Shown here: positions 54,440-63,990 of the stretch, piece by piece
Numbering within the stretch: the first letter of the stretch is position 1
Layout of the letters: every line of letters begins with the position of its first letter
Assembly: GCA_903858015.1 (NCBI GenBank)
Contig: CAIOGZ010000077.1
Coordinates: forward strand, 1-64,000
Source: an uncultured cyanobacterium
GTDB taxonomy: Bacteria; Cyanobacteriota; Cyanobacteriia; PCC-6307; Cyanobiaceae
Direction: 5' to 3'
DNA: 64,000 nt
Program-made: the position numbers and the translations under genes
The notes under the pieces: generated by a model
The model's input: only the letters and a program-made list of their open reading frames with translations
What the model was told of the DNA's origin: nothing
Database searches by the model: none

Positions 54440-55837
54440 TCACACCATCTGCTCCGGCCGCACCAGCTGGTCGAATTGCTCAGCGCTGAGCTGGCCCAGC
54501 CCCAGCGCCGCTTCCCTCAGGCTGAGGTCGTGTTGGTGGGCGTGTTCGGCGATGGCAGCGGCCCGGTCGTAACCGATCGCCGGGGTGAGGGCGGTGACCA
54601 GCATCAAGCTGCTCTGCAGTAGCGCTTCGATCCGCTCGCCATTGAGTTCCAGCCCTTCGATGCAGAACAGCCGGAAGCCCTCGCTGGCACCGCGCAGCAG
54701 CTCGATGCTTTCGAGCAGGTTGTGGGCGATCAGGGGCTTGAATACATTGAGCTCAAAATTACCCTGGCTGGCGGCCATTTGGACACTGGTGTTATTGCCC
54801 ATCACCTGCAGGGCCACCATGGTGAGGCTCTCGCACTGGGTGGGATTCACCTTGCCCGGCATGATCGAGGAACCGGGTTCATTGTGCGGCAAGATAAGCT
54901 CCCCCAAGCCGCAGCGGGGGCCGCTGCCGAGCCAGCGAATATCGTTGGCAATCTTGAACAAGCTGCCCGCCAGCACCGTCAGGGCCCCATGGGCAGCCGC
55001 CAGCGGTTCCTGCCCGGCCAGGGCCTGGAACTTATCGGGGGCGCTGCAAAAAGGTAGGCCGATCCGTTCGGTCAATCGGGCCGCCACCGCCTCGCCGAAG
55101 CCGGCGGGCGCATTCAATCCCGTGCCGACGGCGGTGCCCCCAATCGCGAGCTGATGGACCTGGGGCAGGCTGGCGCGGAGGGTGGAGAGGCCAAGGCCGA
55201 GCTGGGCGGCGTAGGCGCCGAATTCCTGGCCAAGTCGCAGCGGTACCGCATCCTGGAGATGGGTGCGACCAATCTTGATCACGCCAGCCCATTGCTGGGC
55301 CCGCTCGTTCAGGGCGATTTGTAGCGCTTCTATGGCGGGAATCAGCCGCCGTTCCAACTCAATCGCCACCGCCACATGCAAAGCAGTCGGGAAGGTGTCG
55401 TTGCTCGACTGGCTGAGATTGACATGGTCATTGGGATGCACCGGGATCTTGCTGCCCAGCACGCCGCCGAGACGCTCGATCGCCCGGTTGGCAATCACCT
55501 CGTTGGCGTTCATGTTGGTTTGGGTGCCGGACCCCGTTTGCCACACTTTGAGGGGGAACTCATGGTCGAGCTGGCCGCTGGCCACCTCCTCGGCGGCCGT
55601 CACGATCGCCTCGCAGAGGTTGGTATCCAGGTGGCCTAGATCACGGTTGACCTCGGCGCAGGCGGCCTTCAAATGGCCGAAGGCATGGACCAGCACCAGC
55701 GGCATCAACTGGCCGAAGGGAAAGTGGTGGATCGATCGTTCCGTCTGGGCGCCCCAATAGCGCTCGGCCGGTACCTCCACACTGCCGAAGCTGTCGGTTT
55801 CCCGTCGGCTGGGGCTGCCGCTGAGCTGGTTGTTCAT
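54440..55837 (-). CDS. fumC: Class II fumarate hydratase
   Basis: SGTQTNMNANEVIANRA; GRTHLQDAVPLRLGQEF; GSSIMPGKVNPTQCE. Confidence 0.96.
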   Translation of the reverse strand: MNNQLSGSPSRRETDSFGSVEVPAERYWGAQTERSIHHFPFGQLMPLVLVHAFGHLKAACAEVNRDLGHLDTNLCEAIVTAAEEVASGQLDHEFPLKVWQTGSGTQTNMNANEVIANRAIERLGGVLGSKIPVHPNDHVNLSQSSNDTFPTALHVAVAIELERRLIPAIEALQIALNERAQQWAGVIKIGRTHLQDAVPLRLGQEFGAYAAQLGLGLSTLRASLPQVHQLAIGGTAVGTGLNAPAGFGEAVAARLTERIGLPFCSAPDKFQALAGQEPLAAAHGALTVLAGSLFKIANDIRWLGSGPRCGLGELILPHNEPGSSIMPGKVNPTQCESLTMVALQVMGNNTSVQMAASQGNFELNVFKPLIAHNLLESIELLRGASEGFRLFCIEGLELNGERIEALLQSSLMLVTALTPAIGYDRAAAIAEHAHQHDLSLREAALGLGQLSAEQFDQLVRPEQMV

Positions 55838-56562
55838 TGGCCGGAGCTCACCACTTCACTATTGAGCTCATTGAAACTGCGGGTGCTACCAAGGCCCGAG
55901 AGGGCTGGCAGGGGCAGTCCGGTGGCTGCGCTCAAAGCGGCATTGATTGCATCGATCTCCACCTGGCCACTGGCATCGAAGACCGGCTGCCCTTCGCTGT
56001 TCAACACCACCACTTGGGGAACCAGGCCACTCCAGTAGCGGGAAGGATCGCCAACGGCAAGGCTGCTGCTTGCCTGCCCGCCCGCCTTGCCTCCCCCAGG
56101 CAGAAGGGGATCGGTGACGAGGGGAATCAACTCGATGCTGTTGCCCCAGATCCGCTGCAGTTCCGAAACCACCGGCGCAAAACGTTTACTTACGCTGCTG
56201 TCGTCGAGGTAGTAGATCACCACCGCCACCCGGTGGGCCGCGATCGCCTCGGCCAGGGTGGTTCGCGGTGGCACCAGGGAGCCATTGCCGGCGTAGAGGG
56301 CAAAGATGTTGCCGTCGTAGTGGTCGTTGTCCAGGCTGGCGAAGGCAGGCCTGGCTGGGCCGGCCAACCAGCTCAACAGCAGGAGCAGCAGGGCAGTCGC
56401 CAGCAGCAGGATTCGCTTCCCCCTAGCCAGCAACCGAACCAGCAAGCTGCCTTGGCGATCGCTGCTGGCGGGCCCAGCCGCAGGGCTAGGACCGTTGCCG
56501 GCTGCCTTGGGCAGCATCGGCCCGCGCTGAGGAGTTGGGGGATGGGCGATCGAGACCGGCAA
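55834..56562 (-). CDS. Thylakoid thioredoxin-like membrane protein (PSI-accumulation-factor-like)
   Basis: TM segment then YDGNIFALYAGNGSLVPPRTTLAEAIAAHRVAVVIYYLDDSSVSKRFAPVVSELQRIWGNSIELIPLVTDPL...YWSGLVPQVVVLNSEGQPVFDASGQV. Confidence 0.65.
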   Translation of the reverse strand: MPVSIAHPPTPQRGPMLPKAAGNGPSPAAGPASSDRQGSLLVRLLARGKRILLLATALLLLLLSWLAGPARPAFASLDNDHYDGNIFALYAGNGSLVPPRTTLAEAIAAHRVAVVIYYLDDSSVSKRFAPVVSELQRIWGNSIELIPLVTDPLLPGGGKAGGQASSSLAVGDPSRYWSGLVPQVVVLNSEGQPVFDASGQVEIDAINAALSAATGLPLPALSGLGSTRSFNELNSEVVSSGQ

Positions 56563-56612
56563 GGCAAGCCAACAGCTCGGGCCATTCTGCCCGGCACCAC
56601 TCCTGCTCCGGT

Positions 56613-58364
56613 TCAGCTGCGTTCACCGCGGCCAAGGCTGCGGCCCATGCCCTGGGCAATGCCGCGGCCGACCAGCCCGATCGCCCGGCCCACCACCTGG
56701 GTCAAGACCACCACCACCAGGTCGCCAAAAGCCCGCAGCAATCCCTGAACCTGGGGGGCGAGGGCGTCGCGGGCCTCAAGGGCGAGGGTCACCATTTGTT
56801 GCAGCCACGGCAACTGACGCAGCTCTCGATCCCGCGGTTCGGTGAGATCGACGCTCTCAATCGCACCGGCCTCAAGCCGATAGAGGGGGCGCCGGCTTTC
56901 GTAGAGCTGCACCGGCCGCGTGAACCAGCTGGTCCAGCGCTGCTGGGCGTTGAGTTGGTTGCGCAGCCGTTCCAAGTTGCGGGTGGGGAGAAGTTCAGTT
57001 CGGAGCAGGTAGCGGCGTAGCTCAGGCCACTGGGCACAGGCCGCGAGCAACTCGGCGCTAATCAGTTCAGCGCTGCGCACCAACCAGTTAGCGAGCAGGA
57101 GCTCCAGATAAAGAATGGCTTGAGGTTCGTCGGCACCGAGCAGGCGGCCCTCCACCAGCAGGGGCCGCGCCTGCAGCAGGGTTGCCAGCATGGCGATGGG
57201 ATCGGGGAGTTCCGTATCAATCAGGCTCAACTCCGCGTTCTGAACCAGGGTGTCGGCCACCGGCCGCAGCGTGCCCTGGTTGGGCAGCTGCACGTAGGAC
57301 CCCGCCATGCGCCGCAGGGCTTGGCGGCGAAGTTCGGGCTGGAGTTCGTTCCAAGCCACAAGCAGACCGTCAGCTCGCAACTCCTGCTGCTGCAGCCGCC
57401 CGCGCAACTGTTCGAACTGCTCCAATAGGGCCAGCAATAGGTCGCGGCGGCGCTCCGGGTGCAAACCATCAAGGGCAAGCAACGCTCCACTGCGATTGCA
57501 AGGGACCGCAGCAGCGGCCGCCGTGAGGCGATCCCGCAGGGCCTGCCAGAGGCCATCGGCGCTGCGTTGACGCAAGGTGAGGCTGACGCCGCCCTGGGGG
57601 CGGGGAGCCAGGGCCGCACCGATCCCAGCAGGGGGTGGTCCGGATCCGACCGCCGCCCCGGCCCCGCTGGGCAGCGAAGCGCCGGGCGATCCAGCGACCA
57701 CTCCTTGCCCATCGCCCCAGGCCAGATGCAGGGGACCCCAGAGCCAAAGCAGAAGCTGCCGGGCAACGGCCAATTCCCGCCGCCGGCCCTCCAACAGCAG
57801 CAGGGCCAGGGGGTTGGCGGGCGGTGGATCCAGCAGCAGGCTGCAGCTGCGCAATTCTGCATCGATTTGCTGCAGGCCACTGATCAGCAGCCATTCCCCT
57901 AAACCCAGCGGCGGGCGTGGTTCTGCCCCCGGGCTGGAGGGGAGCTGGGGGGCGATCTCAACGACGCGGCCTCCGGCCAGCAGCGTGGCCACGGTGTCGC
58001 GGAGCTGGGCCGATTCCGGTTGCTCCAGTAAGCCCTGGACGGGCAGGCCCAGCAGGAAGTGGTTGCTGTAGTGATGGCCAAGCGGCAACAACAGCAGCAA
58101 GGGGGCCGGTTGCCAACGGTCGAGCAGCTGGCGGGCTTCGGCCTCGAGTTGGGCCGGCGGCAGAGGTATGCCCAGGGCCCAGATCAACAGGCGCGGAGAC
58201 AGGCCCGCTGCCTGGGGATCGCTGCTCACCTGGTAGCCGGCTGGGTCATCGCCAAGCCAGCGCTGCAGACCTTCGCGTTGCAGCGGCTCGGCAAACAGAA
58301 GCAACGTAGGACCGGGCTCAGCCTGGCGGCGGCTCACACTGGAGAAAAGATGGGGCTCGCACAA
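56613..58364 (-). CDS. DUF3685 domain protein
   Basis: LLLFAEPLQREGLQRWLGDDPAGYQV N-terminus with C-terminal LLANWLVRSAELISAELLAACAQWPELRRYLLRTELLPTRNLERLRNQLNAQQRW. Confidence 0.8.
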   Translation of the reverse strand: MCEPHLFSSVSRRQAEPGPTLLLFAEPLQREGLQRWLGDDPAGYQVSSDPQAAGLSPRLLIWALGIPLPPAQLEAEARQLLDRWQPAPLLLLLPLGHHYSNHFLLGLPVQGLLEQPESAQLRDTVATLLAGGRVVEIAPQLPSSPGAEPRPPLGLGEWLLISGLQQIDAELRSCSLLLDPPPANPLALLLLEGRRRELAVARQLLLWLWGPLHLAWGDGQGVVAGSPGASLPSGAGAAVGSGPPPAGIGAALAPRPQGGVSLTLRQRSADGLWQALRDRLTAAAAAVPCNRSGALLALDGLHPERRRDLLLALLEQFEQLRGRLQQQELRADGLLVAWNELQPELRRQALRRMAGSYVQLPNQGTLRPVADTLVQNAELSLIDTELPDPIAMLATLLQARPLLVEGRLLGADEPQAILYLELLLANWLVRSAELISAELLAACAQWPELRRYLLRTELLPTRNLERLRNQLNAQQRWTSWFTRPVQLYESRRPLYRLEAGAIESVDLTEPRDRELRQLPWLQQMVTLALEARDALAPQVQGLLRAFGDLVVVVLTQVVGRAIGLVGRGIAQGMGRSLGRGERS

Positions 58365-58405
58365 GGGTAGCTAGCTGGGCGGAGTTCTTCCAGGCCTGGG
58401 GGCCG

Positions 58406-58996
58406 TTAGGAATGGCGCCTGCCCGTGAGATGCAAGGTGTAGGTTTCGATCACGTAGCCGGTGCAAGCCTCGATCTGGCCGAGTAACTCGGGTGGCAACA
58501 CAACATCCAGATCGGTGATGCTGCCGGAATCCATGCAAGTGAGATGGCTATGGGGATCAGCCCGGTAGCCGTAGAGGCGACCACTGGCCCGATCGAGGCA
58601 TTCGATCACACCAGCCGACTGGAGAGCTTCGAGGTTTTGGTAAACGGAAGTATGGCCGATGTTGCGGCCAAGATTGTTGAGCTTTTCGAAGATATCGCGG
58701 GCGCTGAGATGGCTGCGTTCAGCCCAAAGAAGATCGAGCACCATGCGGCGCTGGCGGCTTAGCCGCATGCCGAGATCGCGGCAGAGTTTGTAAACCTCCT
58801 CGAGGTTGGTGGGGTGGTTTGCCCTGCCGCAGCCTGGGTGCTCCGCTCGATCGCCTCGGCGCCCCGCCGGGATCGCCGGCGCTGCCCCAGGGGTCAGGGA
58901 GCCGGACGCCGGGGCCGCGCTGGCTAGGCCCGGGGGTGCCATCGCTGGTGGTCGTGGGGCCGGGGAAGCCGCGGCTTGGGGGGTGGCTCGGGCCAC
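58406..58996 (-). CDS. Fur-family transcriptional regulator
   Basis: GMRLSRQRRMVLDLLWAERSHLSARDIFEKLNNLGRNIGHTSVYQNLEALQSAGVIECLDRASGRLYGYRADPHSHLTC. Confidence 0.9.
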   Translation of the reverse strand: MARATPQAAASPAPRPPAMAPPGLASAAPASGSLTPGAAPAIPAGRRGDRAEHPGCGRANHPTNLEEVYKLCRDLGMRLSRQRRMVLDLLWAERSHLSARDIFEKLNNLGRNIGHTSVYQNLEALQSAGVIECLDRASGRLYGYRADPHSHLTCMDSGSITDLDVVLPPELLGQIEACTGYVIETYTLHLTGRRHS

Positions 58997-59111
58997 GGTG
59001 CCTGCCGTCTATGGGGCGCAATCCCTTTATAGGGCAATCAAACCTGGGTCTGCCTGCCGCAGCGTTGTCAAGTCAGGGGATGCCGCCCGGGGGGAGCCGG
59101 CACGGCATTGA

Positions 59112-59873
59112 TCAGCAGATCGGCAGGCTGTCCGGATCCTGTAGCCGTTGGGGACCGACCGCCTGGAGGGCCTCGCCGAGATCCACCCGGCCGTCATAAA
59201 GGGCCCGACCCACGATCACCCCCTCCACCCCCAGGGGGACGAGCGACAGCAGGCTGAGCAGATCGGTGAGATCACCGATGCCGCCGGAGGCAATCACAGG
59301 AATCGAAGTCGCCTCGGCCATGCGCCGCAGGAAAGGGAGATTGGGACCGGCCAGGGTGCCATCGGTGGCGATATCGGTGGTAATCAGGGCGGCAACGCCG
59401 CTGTTGTCAAAGCTCGCAGCCAGCTGCTCAGCCTGCACGGCACTGGCTTCGATCCAACCACGGGTCGCCACTTTGCCGTCGCGGGCGTCGATCCCCACCA
59501 CGATGCGGCCGGGATGGCGGGCCGCCAGATCGCGCACCAGATCCGGCTGTTCGACCGCCACGGTGCCAAGGATCACCCGGTCGAGACCGAAGGCAAGCAG
59601 GGCTTCAGCCCGGGCGGCCGTCCGCACACCGCCCCCGAGCTGCACCGGAATCGCGAGCGCTTGGGTAATGGCACGCACCACCTGGTCGTTCACGGCTTCG
59701 CCGCTGCGGGCCCCATCAAGGTCGACCAGATGGAGCCGCGTCGCCCCCTGCCGCTGCCAGGCCAGGGCCTGGGCGACGGGGTCATCGCTGAACTGGGTCA
59801 CCTTGCCGTAATCGCCCTGGTGAAGCCGCACGCAGTGGCCGTCGAGGAGGTCGATGGCGGGGATGATCTGCAT
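59112..59873 (-). CDS. hisA: Phosphoribosylformimino-5-aminoimidazole carboxamide ribotide isomerase
   Basis: MQIIPAIDLLDGHCVRLHQGDYGKVTQFSDDP; PVIASGGIGDLTDLL. Start moved to ATG 59873. Confidence 0.95.
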   Translation of the reverse strand: MQIIPAIDLLDGHCVRLHQGDYGKVTQFSDDPVAQALAWQRQGATRLHLVDLDGARSGEAVNDQVVRAITQALAIPVQLGGGVRTAARAEALLAFGLDRVILGTVAVEQPDLVRDLAARHPGRIVVGIDARDGKVATRGWIEASAVQAEQLAASFDNSGVAALITTDIATDGTLAGPNLPFLRRMAEATSIPVIASGGIGDLTDLLSLLSLVPLGVEGVIVGRALYDGRVDLGEALQAVGPQRLQDPDSLPIC

Positions 59874-60023
59874 GGGCCTGGGTTGCCTGGCGGGCATGGG
59901 GATTAGCCCATCATCGGCAAGCGTTGGGTCGCCGCGGCTGGGGCAAGCCTCAGGCGCCCTGGTGCTCGGCTGAGGGCAGCCGGCTTGAATAGCCCCCGTG
60001 CCTACGGAATTGAGGGAAGGGTC

Positions 60024-60944
60024 ATGCGAATCCTGGTGATGGGCGGCACCCGTTTTGTGGGAAAACCGCTGGTGCAGCAGCTGTTGGCCGCCGGCCACAC
60101 GCTCACCCTGTTCACCCGTGGCCGCCTCAGCGCGCCCGCCGCAGTCACCCACTTGCTCGGTGATCGCACTGACGATGCCGCTTTGGGCCAGCTGGAGGGC
60201 CAGCGGTTCGATGTGATTGTGGACAGCTCGGGCCGCAACCGGGACGACAGCGCCCGGGTGGTGGAGCGCACCGGCCCCCCCTCGCACCGGTTCGTGTATG
60301 TGAGTTCGGCGGGGGTCTATGCCGACAGCCAGCTCTGGCCGCTCGATGAGAACTCCCCCACCGATCCGGCCAGCCGCCATGCCGGCAAGGCCGAAACGGA
60401 GCAATGGTTACGGCAACAGGGCATCCCGTTCACCAGCTTCCGTCCCACCTACATCGTGGGTCCGGGCAACTACAACCCGGTGGAGAGCTGGTTCTTCGAT
60501 CGAATCCTGCAGGGCCGGCCGGTGCCCCTGCCAGGCGATGGCAGCACGATCACCCAGCTGGGCCACGTGCTCGATCTCGCCACGGCCATGGCCCGCTCGA
60601 TCGAGGTGGAGGCCGCCGCGAACCGCATCTACAACTGCACCGGCAGCCAGGGGGTGACCTTCCGCGGTCTGGTGGAGGCCGCCGCCAGGGCCGCCGGGGT
60701 GGAGCCGGCCACGGTGACGATCCGCAGCTTCGACCCAGCAGGCCTGGATCCCAAGGCCCGCAAGGCCTTCCCGCTGCGGATGGCCCATTTCCTCACCGAC
60801 ACCCAGCGGGTGCGGCGCGAGCTGGCCTGGGAGCCGGCCTACGACTTGGAGGCAACCCTGGCCGATAGCTTCACGGCCGATTACGGGCTGCGCCCGGCCA
60901 GCCAACCCGATTTCAGCGCCGACGACGCCCTACTGGCGGGCTGA
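60024..60944 (+). CDS. NAD-dependent epimerase/dehydratase (extended SDR)
   Basis: MRILVMGGTRFVGKPLVQQLLAAGHTLTLFTRGR; YVSSAGVYADS; FRPTYIVGPGNYNPVESWFFDRI. Start ATG 60024. Confidence 0.88.
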   Translation: MRILVMGGTRFVGKPLVQQLLAAGHTLTLFTRGRLSAPAAVTHLLGDRTDDAALGQLEGQRFDVIVDSSGRNRDDSARVVERTGPPSHRFVYVSSAGVYADSQLWPLDENSPTDPASRHAGKAETEQWLRQQGIPFTSFRPTYIVGPGNYNPVESWFFDRILQGRPVPLPGDGSTITQLGHVLDLATAMARSIEVEAAANRIYNCTGSQGVTFRGLVEAAARAAGVEPATVTIRSFDPAGLDPKARKAFPLRMAHFLTDTQRVRRELAWEPAYDLEATLADSFTADYGLRPASQPDFSADDALLAG

Positions 60945-60984
60945 GCCCTGGGCTGCTGGGCCTAGCTGCCGCGGCGGCGCTCGC

Positions 60985-61662
60985 TCAAGAGTGACTGCGG
61001 CCAGGCCGCAGATAGCCCACTGCAGAGCTCAAGGCCAGCAGCAACGACGGCCAAAACAGCCACCACCCCACCACCTGCAGCAGTAGCGGCAGTCCATAGC
61101 CGCCAGCACCTCCTGGTTGGATCCCCAGGGTCCAATCGGCGGGCCAGAGCAGCAGCAGCAGGGCCAGAAATTGGAGGATCGTTTTGGCCTTACCGCCCCA
61201 GGAGGCAGGCCCACCGCTGAGCTGGCCGGCACGCCAGCTCGAAATCAGCAGCTCGCGGGCCAAAAGCAGCCACACCGCCCAGATCGGCAGCAGGCCGCGG
61301 GCGGCTAACCAGATCAGGGGGGCACTGATCAGAATCTTGTCGGTGAGCGGATCAAGCCGTGCCCCCCACACCGATCCCCCGCCGGCGCGGCGGGCCAGGA
61401 AGCCATCGGCGGCATCACTGAGCCCTCCGAGCAGGAGCAGGATCCAGGCCAAGCCTTCCTGGCCGGCGGCTAGGGCCAGCAGTAGCGGCAAGCCGAGCAG
61501 GGCCCGCAGGATGGTCAGCAGGTCGGCGAGGCGGCGGAGCACGGCGGTTTGCGGCGGATTCGGCTGGTGCTGCCAGCAGCGCTCAGAGTTGTGACCATCC
61601 TGCCGCCCGGGCGTCCAGGCAAGAGCTGGGTCTCCAGAATGCGGCAGAAGTTCTGGCGGCAA
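60985..61662 (-). CDS. pgsA: CDP-alcohol phosphatidyltransferase (PgsA-like)
   Basis: LTILRALLGLPLLLALAAGQEGLAWILLLLGGLSDAADGFLARRAGGGSVWGARLDPLTDKIL. True start probably downstream of the ORF-track start. Confidence 0.82.
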   Translation of the reverse strand: MPPELLPHSGDPALAWTPGRQDGHNSERCWQHQPNPPQTAVLRRLADLLTILRALLGLPLLLALAAGQEGLAWILLLLGGLSDAADGFLARRAGGGSVWGARLDPLTDKILISAPLIWLAARGLLPIWAVWLLLARELLISSWRAGQLSGGPASWGGKAKTILQFLALLLLLWPADWTLGIQPGGAGGYGLPLLLQVVGWWLFWPSLLLALSSAVGYLRPGRSHS

Positions 61663-61667
61663 AGGCG

Positions 61668-62135
61668 ATGGTGGTCGACCGGTCGGTGGCTGACGTGATG
61701 ACCAGCCCGGTGCTGAGCGTGCGGCCCGACACGCCGCTGCAGGATGCCGTGAAGCTGCTCAGCGAGCACCACATCAGTGGCCTGGCGGTGGTGGGCGAGG
61801 CGGGCGAGCTGCTGGGTGAACTCAGTGAGAACGAACTCATGGTGCGCGAAAGCGGCTTCGAGGCCGGCCCCTACGTGATGCTGTTGGATGCGGTGATCTA
61901 CCTGCGCAACCCGCTTCAATGGGACCGACAGGTCCACCAGGTGCTGGGCACCAGCGTGGCCGATGTGATGGCCAAGCACCCCCACAGCTGCGACGCCAGC
62001 ACCCGCTTACCCCTGGCGGCCCGCCAACTGCACGAACGCTCGATCCAGCGCCTGTTCGTTCTCGATGGCGAACGGCGGCCGGTGGGGGTGCTCACCCGGG
62101 GCGATGTGGTGCGGGCCCTGGCGGCGGAGGCTTAG
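61668..62135 (+). CDS. CBS-domain-pair protein
   Basis: VADVMTSPVLSVRPDTPLQDAVKLLSEHHISGLAVVGEAGELLGELSENEL...VADVMAKHPHSCDASTRLPLAARQLHERSIQRLFVLDGERRPVGVLTRGDVVRAL. Confidence 0.92.
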   Translation: MVVDRSVADVMTSPVLSVRPDTPLQDAVKLLSEHHISGLAVVGEAGELLGELSENELMVRESGFEAGPYVMLLDAVIYLRNPLQWDRQVHQVLGTSVADVMAKHPHSCDASTRLPLAARQLHERSIQRLFVLDGERRPVGVLTRGDVVRALAAEA

Positions 62136-62143
62136 GGGCGGGT

Positions 62144-62640
62144 TCAGGGCAGCGGCGCTGGCGGTGTTTCGGGCGGCGGGGCTGTCACCGCCAGGCTGGG
62201 ACGGGCTGCTGGATCAGGAGCTGGTGCAGCGGCTAGCTGCGCTGATGTCCCGACCAGGGCAGGAGCAGGGGCTGCCGCTGCGGAGGGTGCCACGGCTGCG
62301 GAGGGTTGGGGTGTCTGCCGATTAGGGCTGGTATCGGGAACGGAGCTTGCGCCGTTGCTCGGCTCCGTTGCGGTGCCATTGCGGGAGGGCAAGCACTCGA
62401 CGGCGGTTCGGACACGGCCGCTGGAGCGCTGTTCGGAGCCGGCGGCTCCTGCTGCGGCTCCGGCTGGGGCTCCGGAGCTTGGGATGGCGGGAGGTCTTCG
62501 CGGGTGTCGGATCTGCGGATCGCCAGGTCGCGTTGCTGGCGTTCCTGCACCGGCGGGGGATCGGCTGTGATCACCGGTTCCCACAAGGGGGGCGCGCTGG
62601 GGGCTGCGGCCGGGTTCTTGGCGGAGCTGGGGTGCCCAAA
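62144..62640 (-). pseudogene. P/A-rich low-complexity coding remnant split over frames
   Basis: Two overlapping minus frames both give proline-rich peptides (e.g. EPVITADPPPVQERQQRDLAIRRSDTREDLPPSQAPEPQPEPQQEPPAP). The more protein-like frame has a stop just upstream and no good start. Confidence 0.3.
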
Positions 62641-62657
62641 TCAACCGCGCCAAGGGT

Positions 62658-62993
62658 TCAAACCCCCTGTTCCATCGAGCGGTTGAAACCGGCCAGCACC
62701 CGATCGGCCAGCCCCCCGACCAAGCTGCCGCTCAAGGGGAGGCGGCGGTGGCTGATCCGCAGCCTATAGGGCACGTGAACGAAGCTTGTGGCGCCACCGC
62801 TGATCCAGTTGGCGTCTTCACTGCTGAAACCTTTGAGGCCGGGGATGATGAAGCGGCTCTTGGAGGCGTGGTCGGGCATGTAGGCGGCCACGAACCCCCT
62901 TTGACGTGACATCGCCCGAGTTTGCTCCAGGGTGAGCCCATCACGGCTGATCAAGATTGTTAGCCTTCCGTTCCTACGCAGTCCGCAAATCAT
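62658..62993 (-). CDS. Hypothetical protein (111 aa), possibly truncated
   Basis: SRQRGFVAAYMPDHASKSRFIIPGLKGFSSEDANWISGGATSFVHVPYRLRISHRRLPL looks protein-like; family not recognised. Confidence 0.45.
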   Translation of the reverse strand: MICGLRRNGRLTILISRDGLTLEQTRAMSRQRGFVAAYMPDHASKSRFIIPGLKGFSSEDANWISGGATSFVHVPYRLRISHRRLPLSGSLVGGLADRVLAGFNRSMEQGV

Positions 62994-63020
62994 GCGGGTA
63001 CGCGGTAGAAAATAGCGGAT

Positions 63021-63179
63021 TTATTGCCCCTTGCTGATGCTGTAGGCCCCTGTGTCATCAGCCGGTGGCTCCTCCAAGTCGTTGTAGATGCTGTGCAGGC
63101 CGCCGATGAAGGTGTCCTAGCGATTGGCCCGCTCAGGGGTGAGTTCGCCGCAGCCGAGGGCTGCGCCTGCGCTTAGGGG
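63021..63179 (-). pseudogene. Coding remnant interrupted by an in-frame amber codon
   Basis: Minus strand reads LSAGAALGCGELTPERANR-[TAG at 63117-63119]-DTFIGGLHSIYNDLEEPPADDTGAYSISKGQ-TAA (63021-63023), all in one frame. Confidence 0.55.
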
Positions 63180-63363
63180 TCTTCGGCGGAAGTAAGGTTA
63201 CCCCAAGGAGATTGCCGGCACCGGCCGGGGAGCCCCGCCGTCAAGGGGCCGAAGGCCGGTAAGCGAACCTGGATAGGCCTTGGGCGGTAGAAAAACCAGG
63301 CCAGGCGGCCTCAGAAGCTGTTTGCGGCGGCCTCGCCCCAGGCAGGCTTGGCCGGCGGGCCCG

Positions 63364-63990
63364 TCAACCAGCCGCCATCGCTTTCTGGTACGCGGGTCTG
63401 GCGTGGGTGGCATTGATCATGGCATGCACAGCGGGGTAAGGACTGAGGTCCACCTGGGGGCAGAAAAGGGGCATGTAGGCGAGGTAGGAGCGCAGCACGC
63501 AGTCCGCCGCGCCCCAGCCTGGATCCCCCCACGTACCGGCCAGCAGATGGCCCCCTTTGGCCAGCAGCCCATCAAGGGTGGAGAGCTGGTGGGCGAGCTC
63601 CTCGGGCCGTGTTTCAAGCAGGAACATCGCCGGTCCAAAGCTGGCGTTGGCATACAACAGCCACTGGGCGGTGAGCGATCGCCGCGCCGCAGCGCCCTGC
63701 GCACCACCGGGCCCATCAGGCTCGAACTCGTTGCCGTAGCACTCGGCCAGGTGATAGAGGATCGCGCCACTTTCAAACAACTTCAGGCCATCCCCATCGG
63801 GTCCGCCCACCGCGTCATCCACCAGGGCCGGCACCTTGCCGAAGGGGTTGACGGCCAGGAATGGTTCTTGGCGGTGCTCGCCCGCCTTGAAATCCAGTTG
63901 CACCATGGTGTAGGGGATGCCCTTCTCCTCCAGGTACCAGCGCACCATCGAAGCCCGACTGCGGGCTGCTCCGTAGAGGGTCAAGGTCAT
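63364..63990 (-). CDS. Glutathione S-transferase family protein
   Basis: LTLYGAARSRASMVRWYLEEKGIPYTMVQLDFKAGEHRQEPFLAVNPFGKVPALVDD; FESGAILYHLAECYG. Confidence 0.92.
   Translation of the reverse strand: MTLTLYGAARSRASMVRWYLEEKGIPYTMVQLDFKAGEHRQEPFLAVNPFGKVPALVDDAVGGPDGDGLKLFESGAILYHLAECYGNEFEPDGPGGAQGAAARRSLTAQWLLYANASFGPAMFLLETRPEELAHQLSTLDGLLAKGGHLLAGTWGDPGWGAADCVLRSYLAYMPLFCPQVDLSPYPAVHAMINATHARPAYQKAMAAG

Noticed and set aside
63198-63532. Short minus-strand ORFs (71 and 73 aa) near the GST gene
   Set aside because: Out of frame with the GST gene or intergenic, P/G/R-rich, no family resemblance.
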